Shown here one piece after another: positions 1 through 11,189 of a stretch of 34,258 bases of DNA. The notes under the pieces are model-generated. The model saw nothing but the letters and a program-made list of their open reading frames with translations. It had not been told where the DNA came from and did not search any database. The stretch is taken from positions 1-34,258 of the forward strand of contig JAHLKH010000239.1 in assembly GCA_025526915.1 (NCBI GenBank), in the 5' to 3' direction. Made by a program: the position numbers and the translations under genes. This stretch comes from Entophlyctis helioformis (taxonomy: Eukaryota > Chytridiomycota > Chytridiomycetes > Chytridiales > Chytriomycetaceae). Numbering within the stretch: position 1 is the first letter of the stretch; each line of letters opens with the position of its first letter.

Positions 1-192
1 AGGCAAGCATTCGCGATAGGAGTACACGCCACGGGCTGGACGCTGTCTGGTGCATCCTCCGCCGCTCGCCACCGCGCCACGCCACCACCCCGCTACACCG
101 CCACGCCGCAGTCCCTTTGCGGCCAACCTGCACGCCCCCCCGCATTGCAAGCCCACAAACACGCTGCACAGACACACGGCCAGACGAGGCGC

Positions 193-248
193 TGTGTCTG
201 TCCGTGTGTCTGTCCGTGTGTCGTCTGTGCCGTGTGTCTGTCCGTGTT
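193..248. repeat. Degenerate TGTC/CCGTG simple repeat
   Basis: Repeats of tgtctgtccgtg with small changes. It makes frames in both strands look open but carries no coding signal. Confidence 0.7.
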
Positions 249-1373
249 TGAAGAGAGTCGATCGAGTCGGCTGCTGGTGACGCAGCGTGTGTTGATCACG
301 TTGCTGATGGTTGGTGGTATAGGTGCTGGTATAGGTTGGTGGTTGCAAGTGGGCGGCTGCATGCTTTGCAGGCGGACGGATGGTCGTGGCTGCCGTGTTT
401 GCTTGCCTGCTTTGCATCGCGTGCATGATCTGGCGTGGATCGCCGACGCTAGAGGGGCGACACGAGCAAGAGCGATGCAGATGCAGCGATGCCGCTGCAG
501 CGAGAACGGCACGAGCGAGAACGACGCGGACGCTGGGGAAGATACGAGCGAGACCGGCGCAGATGCAGCGAGAACGGCGCAGCGAGAACGATGTCGCAAG
601 GCCGGCGGCGACAGTCACGGTCACACGGCTCCTGGTGCAGCGACCTGCTGGTTGTCCCATCAACGGAAGCGGCGACGCTCGCCCACGGCAGGTCGCTGCG
701 TCCAGTGCGCCAGGTGATGCAGCGTGGTTGCATGCTCGCCTGGATGTGTGCGGCGTGCGGCGTGCGGCGTGTGGTCGCTTCGTCGGCTTGAACCTGCCGG
801 CACTGCTGGCTTGCCGGTCAGTGCCTGCATGCCTCGAATGGCCGCCCATCGCATCGTGTGCACGGCCAGACTGACTCATGCATCGGTTGGTTGCTGTGGC
901 TGTTGATGGCGGCACGGTGCACGAGGAGTCGCCGTTCGCACGCTGCTGCGCTGCTGGGATTGGCTGCCTCGCGGATCCACACTCGCTCGCCGTTTGGCCA
1001 GCCGCAGAGGGGCGATCTTGGCCGCACGACGCGCAGCACCACGAGTGAGATCTGTCGGCGTGATCGCGCCTTGGCTGTGATAATGGTTGCGGCGTGTCGT
1101 CTGCTGACAAGGACGGATCTGAGCAGGACCTGACAGGGATTGCAGGTCTGTCTGTGTGGCAAGGTGAGCGAGCGATTGACAGGTGGATGTGTGGATGTGT
1201 GAATGGATGTGTGGATCGATCCATGACAATCAAGCAAGCCAGCATGTTTGGTATCGGGAGAGGTTGCTTACCAGTGTGGCTGCATCGAGTGCGGACGGAT
1301 ATGCCCGCCTGTGCAATTCGGTCTTGGATGCCATGCGTCTGACCTTGCGTGTGTTGGGCTGGCCGACTGGCGG

Positions 1374-1412
1374 GACTGACCGACTGACTGACTGACCGAC
1401 CGACCGACTGAC
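1374..1412. repeat. GACT/GACC tetranucleotide array
   Basis: About ten consecutive 4-bp units alternating gact and gacc. It is a simple sequence repeat in DNA with no supported gene. Confidence 0.8.
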
Positions 1413-2399
1413 CAACAGGGCGTGGAAGTCGCTGGGAGTGGATGCTGTCAAATGCTGCCAAGTGCTGATGTGCCGTCACCGCGGCAGTGTCAACGAGCGT
1501 TGCTTCTTGTTGAGAAGCCGGACAGAACAGCCGCAGGAAGGGAGAGCGTGGGCGAGTCTGGCTGGCTGGCAAACGTGGCAAGGCTGGCGGTGGCTCGACA
1601 TGGCGGCCGGTGTGTGTCTCTGGTGGCTGCTGCGGCTCTGGCACTGCAGTGGTTGAGTGCACAACGAGCGAGTGCACAGCGAGCGAGTGCCGCCAGAGCC
1701 GCTGCAGGTGCGTTTCGAACCAAGTCGCTTGATGTTGGACAGGCTGCGGACGGCTGTGGTCGGTGGTCGGTGGTCGGTGTTCATGGGTCGGTGGTTGTGC
1801 TAGTGCGGCTGCTGAAAGACGACGGCTGCTGCCGTCGTTGCTTCTGCTGCTCTGTGCGCCATCGGATCCCTCGCTGCTGGGCTTGTGAAGCCGTTGCCCT
1901 GTGATGCTGCGTGAGTGCGCGCGTGCACCGTTGGTTGAGGCGAGCAGGGCAAGATCGCATCGGCGTCTTTGTCGTGGATCGACACCTGCCGAGCCACCAT
2001 CCAGCACAAGCCATGACCCGCCTGCATGCCGTTTGTCGGTGTCTTTTGGTCATGCACTTTGTCGATGATGAATGAAGACTGCCAAGACACCAGCGCTTGT
2101 CCGTGGCATGGGGCTTGGCTCGGAGCGTCCTGCAGCCAGTCCGCGAAGACAGCCGAAACACAACCAAAAGACCGTCGAAACACACCACGCATATGGACAC
2201 TTGGCAAGAGGCGGCTGATTGCTGACTATGTGCAGACATCGCATCCTGCGTGCATTGTACGTGGCTGCTGCTGCTGCTGCTGCTGCGTGAACGGAATCTG
2301 TTGTTGCTGTGTTGGCGTGGCGCTGCGATCGCTGAGAGTGCCGCATCGGCTGTTGCTCGCCTTGCCCACAGCAGACATGCCGCTTGAATGTGACTGGCA

Positions 2400-2873
2400 T
2401 TGCGTCTTGCTATCATGGCCAAGACACGCACGCCAACCCTTCCACGCCACAGGCACCGACCCGATGCCATTCACAGCAGAGCCACGGTCCCGCTGCAAGT
2501 GCTCTCCATTGACAGCAAGCCAGCAGCAGGAGCCAAGCCTTCCACGCCACGATGCCTTTCCATCAGCACCAAGAACAGCCAGATCGCGACTCTGCAAGAC
2601 ACGCTCCAAGACAGCCTTCAAGTCGACCTTCTTGAGCGCGCTCTCTGGGACATCCGCAGCAGATGGTCGCATGGACGCTGCTCGACGACGACAGACTGCA
2701 TGTCCGCCAGTCTGCCTCCAGATGCAACGATCCCTGAGACTCCGCCATGCAACAATGGGCAGCCGCAGCTGGCCGTCAGCGTCGTGGACAGCCAGACCCG
2801 TGCTCGCCAGGCGTGGAACTGCCACAAGCGCTGCATCCACCACAGGGGCGGCTCGAGCAGCAGCGGCTCGTGA
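2400..2873 (+). CDS. Doubtful ORF, unknown
   Basis: Open frame of 157 codons starting at ATG. The middle part has a less biased composition than other frames in this region (for example LQVDLLERALWDIRSRW), which is why it is mentioned. There is no recognisable domain, signal peptide or membrane segment. A minus-strand frame over the same bases (VDLKAVLERVLQSRDLAVLG) looks equally protein-like, so strand and reality are both uncertain. It could be one exon of an unrecognised gene or chance in GC-rich DNA. Confidence 0.12.
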   Translation: MRLAIMAKTRTPTLPRHRHRPDAIHSRATVPLQVLSIDSKPAAGAKPSTPRCLSISTKNSQIATLQDTLQDSLQVDLLERALWDIRSRWSHGRCSTTTDCMSASLPPDATIPETPPCNNGQPQLAVSVVDSQTRARQAWNCHKRCIHHRGGSSSSGS

Positions 2874-3379
2874 CAAAGGGCCGCAGACCATCACGGCCCA
2901 GAGAGACCAAGGCAGAGGACGCTCTTTATTCAAAGCACATGCAGCAAACCGCACACAGATACAGCACGTCTCTGTCTGTCGCTGCACAGCAAGCATCCAG
3001 CAGGCAGGCAGCAAGCAGACAGCAAGCAGACAGCACAGCAGGCAGCACAGCCGGGCAGAATGTGCAAGGGCCGCACAGGTCACAGCGGCATGGGAAAGCC
3101 GCTGCTCGGTGTGAGGGTGCGGCCCTGGAGTTGGTCTGGCAAGCATTTACTGTCACGGCAGCGATCTGGCTCCACCGCCGTGTGAAAAGGTCTTGCGTCC
3201 ATGGCGGCTCTCTGTCCGTCCACAGAACAGGGCCGAGCACCGCAGACGGCACGGCCCGCACTGCTCGGCCTGGTTCTGCAGCAGCGAGTGCGGCGAGTGG
3301 GTTTGTGTCAAAGAAAAAACAGCCGCTTCTTTTGAAAATGAATCCTCGAAATGAATCCTCGAAATGCCAGCACGACGCT

Positions 3380-6188
3380 TCAAGCAGCGAGCCAGTCGGC
3401 GGAAAAGGCGTCCAGCCAGGCTCGCGAGCCGTTGTTGGGAGCTGCCTCGACGCCAATCAGCTTGGCAAGCATCTGGTACACCTCGGTGTTGGCAAACGAT
3501 GGAATGCGCGCCGTCCCGTCCAGCGGGCGCTTGAAGGCACTTCCGTGCGCAAGGAAGAGTGCCTGCATCTCGGCATCCGAGTTGTTGTATCCATGCATGC
3601 CCTTTGGGAACGGACGGATGCTGCGGATCAAACTCGCGGCGGCTCGGCGCAATAGACCAGTCCTGCCCATCACATGCCGGTCAGCGGTCTCCTGTCCCAA
3701 CCGCAACAGCAGAAACACGGCGTGGCAGTCTCTCATTTACAGGATCTGCCACCACTAAGATGGGTGCGATGCGATCAGACTGCTGGAAGTGGTATTCGCT
3801 TGGCACCTGGGATCGCAGGAACGTCTTAAAGTGGCCGTGCGCGCTTGCACCGTCCGCCAGTTGCTTCAGCACAGCCTCTGCTTGGCTCGATCGGTTAGTG
3901 ACTTTGTGACAACGACCATGCTGGCTGCAGAGTGCAGATGGATGGATGGATGGATGGATGGATGGATGGATGGATGGATGGATGGATGGATGGATGGATG
4001 GATGGATGGATGGATGGATGGATGGATGGATGGATGGATGGATGGATGGATGGATGGATGGATGGATGGATGGATGGATGGATGGATGGATGGATGGATG
4101 GATGGATGGATGGATGGATGGATGGATGGATGGATGGATGGATGGATGGATGGATGGATGGATGGATGGATGGATGGATGGATGGATGGATGGATGGATG
4201 GATGGATGGATGGATGGATGGATGCACATACCCTGAGTCACAGTCGTGGGATACACGCTCCACACTGGCCCGTTGACCAGAGTGCGGATCGAGTCCAGGT
4301 TGACATAGTCGTCCAAGAATATGACACGGTCTGTGGATGTGTCGGCCATGCCATGGTCACTGACAATGATCAGATTGACCAGATCGGCAATGTGGCGCGC
4401 TTCCAGAAGCCGGTGCAGCCGGCCAATGGCATTGTCCACGCGCTGCAGTGCGCTTGCGACCAGGTCCGAGTGTATGCCGCCCGTGTGCCCTGCACCGTCG
4501 ACATCCGAAATGTACAGCGACAGGAACGACGGACGCTGGCTTCGCGGGAGATCCAGCCACGAGACAACGTGGTCAATCTTTTCGTCCAGCGACATGCTTC
4601 CGTTGTACTTGAGCCAGTGAGTCGGACGCACTCCCTGGCATGGCACGGGTGAGATGGATCAAGCAGCCAGGCAGTGGATGCTGGTGCCACCCACTCTGAT
4701 CTCGGCTTCCGAGCCAGGCCACATGCACGTGGCCGCACGCTTTCCTTGCTTGACGGCAGTCACCCAGATCTGCAGCGCAATGCCAACGCCACTGTGTTAG
4801 CCACACACCCCGTTGACCGCCGCCCTCGGATCGCCGTGCAGCCCTCGGATCGCCAGACAGCCCTCGTACGCCAGACAGCGCGACACGACTTACAGGCTCG
4901 CCGCCATTCCACCAGTAGCCATCCGCGTTCATCTCTGGATTGGTGTACTCAAAGGCGCTCTTGCGGATGGGATCGTAGTACGTGTTCCCCACGACGCCGT
5001 GCGACTCGGGGTATAATCCCGTTACGATCGTGTAGTGGTTTGGGAACGTGACCGACGGAAAGGCTGGCTGCATGCCGACCGCACGCACGCCCTGCCGCGC
5101 CAGCCGGTTCAAGTTGGGGGTCAAGCCGCGGTCCAGGTAGTCTGGCCTGAAGCCATCCAGCGACACCAGAATGACCGTGTGGCGCAGCTCGTTGAGCAGC
5201 GAGCGTGTGTCGTCGGACGGCCAGCCACCAGGCCGTGCCAGCAATGCGACGCAGAGGACGGCAACCAGCAGCACAGCGGCGCAGATGCCAACCGCCGACC
5301 GGCTCAGACACGAGCGCAACACGGTGCTTGCTGGAGACGCTGCCCGCTTGCGACGGACGCGACGGTCTTGCTGCGATGGCTGTGCCGCGCGGCTGCCAAG
5401 CGAGATCCAGCCCGATGCCCACCCGCCCTGTCGCGGCTGCATCCAGCCCGAGGCACCGTTGCTGTACATGTAGTCGCCCTCTCCCTCGTATTCTCCCTCA
5501 TAGTCGCCCTGTGCGTCGTCGCCATCGTCACCATCGTCGCCGTCGCCGTCGTAATCGCCGCTGCCGTGCTGATCGTCGCGGTGTGTCCAGAGCGAGTCCT
5601 TGGCGAGCCTGTGGTGGTGGATGCCCAGAGAGGCGGGCCGTTGCCGCGGCGTCGACATGGGCGTGAGCGTGCCGTCCAGCGACCGCAGGCGTCGGTGGTG
5701 CGTGTGGGCGACGTAAGGAAAGCAGCCGATCGAGGCCGGGTCAGAAGCCAGACAGCCCCCGCCAGCCGCGATGGAGTCTGGCGCACACGTCACTCGCCCG
5801 CCCACTTACATGCTTGCCTTGCCCGGCGTCGCTGCATGCGCCAGCGCTGCACGTTGAGGGCGACCGTCTGCTCGCCGCTCGTGTGGCCAAACGCACCGTA
5901 GCCACCGTAGCCACTGTAGCTGTCATAGCCGCTATTGCCGCCATAGCTGTCACCGACGCCGAGCAGGTGCGGATGTGCGCCGTGCTGCTGGCCGTCGTCG
6001 GCAACCGTCGTCGCCGACAGCGCAAACAGCATCTCCCGCGAGAGGATGGTGGGCGATGGCGAGCGGTGCGGCCGGCTGCCGGGCGACAGCTCGATAAAGT
6101 GCCCTTCGTCGCCGTCGGGCTCGGGCAGAGCGCCAGGCCCGCGCGGCCCGCCTGCTGCTGAGCCAGGGCCGGCGGCTGGTGGCGTCAT
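3380..6188 (-). CDS. Ectonucleotide pyrophosphatase/phosphodiesterase (ENPP family), type II membrane protein
   Basis: Hydrolyses phosphodiester/pyrophosphate bonds of nucleotides outside the cytosol (family knowledge). Proposed exons, from the start: 6188-5810, 5777-4894, 4769-4695, 4634-4232, 3877-3741, 3691-3380; all phases agree and give about 729 residues. Seen: a long acidic Gly/Asp-rich N-terminus, one hydrophobic anchor near residues 288-307, then the alkaline-phosphatase-fold domain. Metal-site Asp lies in [11 protein letters not shown], nucleophile Thr in [21 protein letters not shown], and further ligands in DVDGAGH, IVSDHGM and [24 protein letters not shown] is restored exactly by the 60-bp intron 4635-4694. 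Introns are 32, 124, 60, 354 and 49 bp; the 354-bp one carries the GATG microsatellite. The start is uncertain: a TATAAAAG 156 bp upstream supports 6188, but that needs a 32-nt intron, and an in-frame ATG in exon 2 near 5660 is the alternative. Confidence 0.88.
3937..4224. repeat. Perfect (GATG)72 microsatellite inside an ENPP intron
   Basis: 288 bp made of 72 uninterrupted gatg units. It sits in the proposed intron 3878-4231 of the phosphodiesterase gene. A 4-bp unit gives a 12-bp codon period with no stop on either strand, so spurious frames (MDGW and HPSI repeats) run through it. Confidence 0.97.
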
Positions 6189-6344
6189 GCAAGAGTTGGC
6201 AGCAAGAGTTGGCAGCAAGTGATGCCGCGCGCTTTCCAAGCCGCGTTTGCCGCGTTTGCTTCGACTTTGGCTTCGTTCGCCTGGCTGGTGGCAGGCAGGT
6301 GGCAGGCAGGCAGGTGGCAGGCAGGTGGTGGCATAGATACGTCG

Positions 6345-6352
6345 CTTTTATA
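6345..6352 (-). promoter_or_regulatory. TATA-like box upstream of the phosphodiesterase gene
   Basis: TATAAAAG reads on the minus strand two bases after the MFS stop codon and about 156 bp upstream of the proposed ENPP ATG at 6188. Position and strand suit an ENPP promoter placed in a 165-bp intergenic space that also holds short ggcaggtggcag repeats. Confidence 0.45.
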
Positions 6353-6353
6353 G

Positions 6354-7988
6354 TCACACGGTGCACCGGCGGTGGAAGGCCATGGCGAGCGGCGCACACA
6401 GCAGCAGCACGGCGCCAAGCAGCTGCATCTGCACAAGGAACCCGTATCGCTCGTACAGCAGAGACCCTGCAATCGGCCCAACGAGCATGCCGCCAGAGTA
6501 CGCAACATTGTACAGGGCGTACGCCGTCCCAAACCCGTCTCCGCCGCGGGCATGCACAAAGTCGGCCATCTCGGGCATGGCCGGCGTGAGCGCGACTGAG
6601 CTGGCCAGCCCAAACACACCGAGAGCCACCACCATGACGTACAGGCTGCCCGTCATGGCAATCAGTGGCGACGAGACGGCAAACACAAGCGTGCCAAACG
6701 CCGTCACGTTCTTGCGGCCGTACTTGTCGCTGATGTATCCTGCCCATGTGCACCCGACCATGCTCGGCAGCACGATGCACATCCACAGGCTGCCAACCAG
6801 CGACGGCGACGCGCCAAAGTCGCGTGCGAGATACAGCGGCAGTGTTGGCTGGATGCCTGCCAGCACCGTTGAGTTGGCCACCACGCAGACAAGAGTGACA
6901 ACGATCTGCGGGTCGCTCAGCAGGTCGACCATGGTTGTCGGATGGCGATCGCCTGTGGGGCGGCGTGGTGCAGATCCAGAGTCTCTTGCAATGGACGTTT
7001 GCACTTGTGCTTCAGCGTCTGCTGCTGCTGCTGCTCCTTCAACCGGATCCAGACCAGATGAGCCGATGCCGAGTAGCGATCCGTTTCCATGGCCCAAAAG
7101 AGGCGTCTGCTCATTCGCAGCGACTGCCAACACAGGCGGCGAGTCCAGCATCCCACTCGAGGCGAGAGCGGCACAGTCCACAGGCTCGTCGTAGTTGAGC
7201 GACCAGGCAGTTGGTCGGATCAAGAGACGTCCAGCCAGATCGACGAGAACAAGGCCGGCGCAGAACAGGAACGGCGCTGTCTCGCCAAGAAACTCCAGCA
7301 GGACGCCGCCCAGAGGCGGGCCGACTACGGATCCGACCGTGTTGGCCATGAGCACGCTGCCCATGATCGTGCCCAGCTTGTCGTGCGGGAAGACGTCAGC
7401 GAGCATGCAGAAGCCAAGCGTCCAAGACACGCCGCCCGAGATGCCCTGGCCCATGCGAGCCAGGAGCAGATGCGTGAACGACGTGCCGTATGCAAACAGC
7501 AGCGTCGTCAGCAGCAGCCCAATAAGGCCGAGCACCATGGGCATCTTGCGGTTGCCCAGCCTGTCCGACAGAATGCCGATGGTGGGTGCGATGAGGATCA
7601 GGCCGGCGGCATGTGCGGAGATGAGCACGCCCAGGCACTCCTCATCAAGCCCCAGCCGGTCGACGATGATCCGCGGCAGAGTCGGGATGACAACGCCGTA
7701 GACGGCCATGTCGGTGAAGAGCGCAAGGGCGACGACCAGCACGACGGCGTAGCTGGAGCGACGGAAGGCTTGCAGTGCAGCCATGAGCGAGCGCTTGGCA
7801 TGGCGAGGCGGTGAATGCGGCCGAGTGGCTGTGATGATGACGCTGTGCTGTTGCGGTTGTTGTTGGTGCTGCTGCTGTTGTTGTGGTTGTTGATGCTGCT
7901 GTTGTGGTTGGTGCTCGCCAGACAGTGCAGCACCGGCAGCACCGGCGTTGGCCACCACAGACACCGGCACGGCACCGTGGGCGTCCAT
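6354..7988 (-). CDS. MFS transporter, vesicular amine transporter (SLC18/DHA1)-like
   Basis: Single-exon gene of about 544 residues predicted to be an H+-coupled antiporter for amines or drugs in an organelle or plasma membrane (family inference; substrate unknown). About 12 hydrophobic segments form two halves joined by a hydrophilic Ala/Asp/Pro-rich loop. Seen: motif-A-like GILSDRLGNRK after TM2 and GYISDKYGRKN in the second half, antiporter motif-C-like SVVGPPLGG, and VAYSGGMLVGP near TM11 as in vesicular amine transporters. The N-terminus has a glutamine/histidine-rich stretch. I place the start at 7988 because the frame open to 8129 would overlap exon 1 of the divergent COX23-like gene; only 51 bp then separate the two ATGs. 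Confidence 0.82.
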   Translation of the reverse strand: MDAHGAVPVSVVANAGAAGAALSGEHQPQQQHQQPQQQQQHQQQPQQHSVIITATRPHSPPRHAKRSLMAALQAFRRSSYAVVLVVALALFTDMAVYGVVIPTLPRIIVDRLGLDEECLGVLISAHAAGLILIAPTIGILSDRLGNRKMPMVLGLIGLLLTTLLFAYGTSFTHLLLARMGQGISGGVSWTLGFCMLADVFPHDKLGTIMGSVLMANTVGSVVGPPLGGVLLEFLGETAPFLFCAGLVLVDLAGRLLIRPTAWSLNYDEPVDCAALASSGMLDSPPVLAVAANEQTPLLGHGNGSLLGIGSSGLDPVEGAAAAADAEAQVQTSIARDSGSAPRRPTGDRHPTTMVDLLSDPQIVVTLVCVVANSTVLAGIQPTLPLYLARDFGASPSLVGSLWMCIVLPSMVGCTWAGYISDKYGRKNVTAFGTLVFAVSSPLIAMTGSLYVMVVALGVFGLASSVALTPAMPEMADFVHARGGDGFGTAYALYNVAYSGGMLVGPIAGSLLYERYGFLVQMQLLGAVLLLCAPLAMAFHRRCTV

Positions 7989-8039
7989 CAATTCGATTCG
8001 GAACTTTGCGGCCAAGTCATCGTCTTCCAGCAACTCACA

Positions 8040-8512
8040 ATGGGCGCATCCCAATCGTCCGACCTGCCGTCCATGGACTCGTTCTGCTCCAAGCTGGCCA
8101 TTGCCAGCAAGAAGTGCATGAACGAGCACGACTTTGACAGGTGGGCTAGGCTGCTGCTCTGCTGCTGCTGCTGCTGCTGCTCTCGTGCTGCTGCTCTATT
8201 GGCGTGCTGCACAACTCGCATCGCTCACACATGGCTGACGTCCATGGCATCGCTTGCAGAGAAAAGTACCGCTCGGCCTGTGTGCAGCAGTTCCGAGACT
8301 ACCGAGACTGCAAGCAGCGCTGGGTACGTGGCTGCCTGTCTGCCTGTCCGCCCTGTCTGCCTGTCTGCCTGCCTGTCTGTCTGCCCTGTCTGCCCTGTCC
8401 GTCTGCAAGATCTCGGCCACTCACCGTGCTTCGTTGGCAGCACGACCTCAAGCGGCAGATATTGAGCGAAGGTGCATCCGCAGCACAGGCACCGCCGCAG
8501 GCAGACAAGTGA
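8040..8512 (+). CDS. COX23: COX23/CHCHD7-like twin CX9C mitochondrial protein
   Basis: Small coiled-coil-helix-coiled-coil-helix protein of the mitochondrial intermembrane space, linked in yeast to cytochrome c oxidase/copper handling (family knowledge). Exons 8040-8140, 8260-8323 and 8441-8512 give 78 residues with consistent phases. The twin motif is CSKLAIASKKC and CVQQFRDYRDC, each Cys-X9-Cys, separated by MNEHDFDREKYRSA. The intron at 8141-8259 contains a CTG run, and the one at 8324-8440 is a TGCC/TGTC-rich array. The protein is too short and too split for a simple ORF search. The assignment to COX23 rather than another CHCH protein rests on the DREKY-type spacer. Confidence 0.8.
8324..8440 (+). 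repeat. TGCC/TGTC array filling a COX23-like intron
   Basis: Most of this 117-bp intron is a degenerate tgcctgtctgcc array, similar in style to other intron-borne simple repeats in the window. Confidence 0.6.
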
Positions 8513-8667
8513 ACCCCCTGGTGCACCCTCAACCTCACCCGCAGCTTCACCAGCCATGCAACAATGGCTCTCATTCGATTCATTCCTCTTGTTGTACTCT
8601 TGCCCATCGATCCATCTCTGTGCGATCCATCTCTCTCTGCCGCTTGCATTCATCCGGCCATTGATCC
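8513..8667. other. Convergent intergenic spacer
   Basis: 155 bp between the stops of the COX23-like gene (+) and the TCP11/Sok1 gene (-). I see no gene or clear polyadenylation signal. Confidence 0.5.
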
Positions 8668-11138
8668 TTACTTCTCAGCCAATACTGCGCTGGCGTGTGG
8701 CGACTCGGCGCCCACCGTTCCTGCCATAATGTCCTCGAGAATGGCGCCGTACACCTTGCCGAAAATGGCACGATTCAGCTCGCCAACCTTGCGGATACGC
8801 ATGCCCAGCTCCGACACCTCCTTCTCCAGCTGTGCCATGCCGTGCTTGCTGAGCATGTCCTTGTCAACGGCTCCCTTGACGACCACCTGCTTCAGATTCT
8901 CGCCGACGCGCTTCTGGATGAGATCGTAGAGCTTGCTGTCTGGTGCGAGCGTCTTCTCCATCATGTTGCTCAGCATGTCGCGCTCGTTATCGGCAAACGG
9001 CTTCCCGCGGATGCCGCCCGATATGTGCGCAACTTGCAATGTAATGTGCGACATGGTCGTATCCGAGTCGTTCAGCAGCACCCACAGACTGCTCTTGGCC
9101 TCGCGGAGATGCTCGTTTGTGCATCGCGGCCCTGCCGCCTGGCGGAACAGAACGAGCAGCGATGACAGAATCGTAATGTCCTGCCAGTCGTTGTAGAACG
9201 AGATCAGCCGGCTGGTGTCCATGCGGAGCGTCTCAGGCACAATGTTGCTTTCTGAAAACCGATGAGCCTGCAGTATGATTTGCTGAAGCGCGTCCGCAAA
9301 CCAATCGGACGACTGCAGATTGCCATGATCATGCCCAGCCTCTGTGCCGCCGCCTGCGCCGTCTGTCTTGGTGGCAGCTGTGCCAGCTTCTTTGCTTGAC
9401 GCGCCGCTGTCTGCCCCAACTCTGGTGGCAGCACCAAACGTTTCGAACGCTTGCTTGAGCCATGCCTTGGTGGCGTCCAGCTCCACCGAGCCGTCACCGT
9501 ACTGCGCCTTGAACCATTTCCACTCAAACTCGACGGCGTGCTCGATCACGTATGGTCTGAGTCGCGTCAGCTGATGGTTGGCATAGTCCTGGACGACCGT
9601 CATCCCAACAGTGTCGCGTTCCAAGGAATGCGTGTCAGCAAGTGCCCATCAGCCTGTCCAGCCTGTCCAGCCAGTACAGCCAGTACAGCCAGTACAGCCA
9701 ATCACGGTCCAGAAAAGCTGTGTATGCACCTACCAGCTTCATGAGCTCCAAAATGTCAAAGCAAATACGCAGTGTCTGCACAATCTGGCCTTGACTGCAC
9801 GCCTCGACCATCGAGTCGACCAGACTGTCACGGATAGGTGCGCAGTTGGTCTTCATGAGCTGCGACAAGTACGCAATGAGACTGATGGGATTCATAACGC
9901 CATGGTCAATCTGCTGTGCAATCAGATTGACGTCAATATTGGCATCAATCTCGTCCTTGATGTCCGCGCCGTTGGGAAGCAGCTCGACCAGAATTGCGCG
10001 GACTTCGGCCAGAAGGAGTGGCACGCGGTACATGTAGCCCTGCGAGACCTCATCTTCGACTTCTTCCCAATACACGTCGGCCTTGGACTTGCGCTCGTCC
10101 TCTTGCTCGCTCTCAACGTTGGGCTTGAATTGCAGGTCTGGATCAAACACGAGATCGTGGCGTAGCTGGGCATTTGTGAGAATCTCGTCGAGCTCAAGCT
10201 CGCGCAGGGTGAATCGCGTGACGGGAGGAAGCAGGTTAAGAAGCTCCATGTATGTAAAGTCGTCGGCTTCCATCAGCAGCGTCGATGACAGAGACTTGCT
10301 ACGCCGAATGGTGGATGCGAGCGACTCGCGACGCAATCCGCTTGGCGACGGATGCACCGTCTCTTGGCCCACCTGGAAAATGTCTGATCCACGCCGCGTC
10401 TGTCCCTTGACCGGCGAGCTGCCAGACTCCATGTCGGACGGGGCGTCTGCCATTGGCGTGCGGTCAATGCTGCTTGTTGGACTTTCGACTGGCATGCTCA
10501 CTTGCATGTCAGCCACCTCGTACTCGTCGTCATCGCCCTTGAAGCGAGAGTCGACCTCGACCCCCAAGCCGGCCATGAGCTGCGTCTTGTGCAGCATGGA
10601 TCGGCCGCTTGTGTGGCTTGTCGCAGACTTGGCTGGGCTGCTGGTGTCGTCCACGTCGGATTCTCCATACTCGGCAATGGTCTGTGGCTGTGAGTACATG
10701 GTATCCTTGACCATGTCCACAATGCTCTCGGAAAACGCCCGACGGAGCTCGAGAAACTTGCGCAGCTTGTGCATCAGCATGACGCTGTGTGCATGCTCAA
10801 CAGCCGCGCTCGATCTCTCTTGAGTGCGGCGGACAAGCATCTGGCGCTTGAGGCTTGCAGCCGTCATGGTGTACTCGTGCTTGGCCTGGATCTGAAGCGA
10901 CTGCAGGCGGTCGCGCTGGCGCTGAAGCATGACTCTGCATCGCACATTTTCGGCATTCCTGCGAAGACGTGTCTTGCGTTCTTGCATCAGCTGGTTGCGT
11001 TGTGCAGCTGCGCGCGATTGGTCGAGAGAGATTCGCTGCCTCAGCTCTTGCGGCGATGGCCGTATGCTGGAGCTGCGAATCCTTGGGAAAGAAATGAGCG
11101 GCGTGACCAAGGGCCGCACATTCGCCACTTGGTTGTGT

Positions 11139-11189
<51 letters not shown>

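Larger units (their letters stand above)
1..3379. other. Gene-poor low-complexity region
   Basis: No gene can be supported here. Open frames exist on both strands, but their translations are biased to Cys, Arg, Ala and Ser and match no family I recognise. The stretch holds degenerate TGTC/CCGT arrays near 193-248, GACT/GACC arrays at 1374-1412, a CTG run near 2262-2286 and CAGCA-rich DNA at 2990-3055. The best of the open frames is 2400-2873 on the plus strand (listed separately), though a minus-strand frame over the same bases is also open. Confidence 0.5.

Noticed and set aside
50..1904. Several open frames on both strands in the first 2 kb
   Set aside because: Composition is driven by GC-rich simple repeats (Arg, Ala, Cys, Ser), no domain is visible, and overlapping frames are equally open.
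3681..4652. Long frames on both strands made of HPSI or MDGW repeats
   Set aside because: They are the translation of the GATG microsatellite within an intron; the flanking real exons are recovered only by splicing the repeat out.
8141..8259. Polycysteine or polyglutamine frames around the CTG run
   Set aside because: The run lies in an intron of the COX23-like gene that joins the two CX9C motifs in phase.
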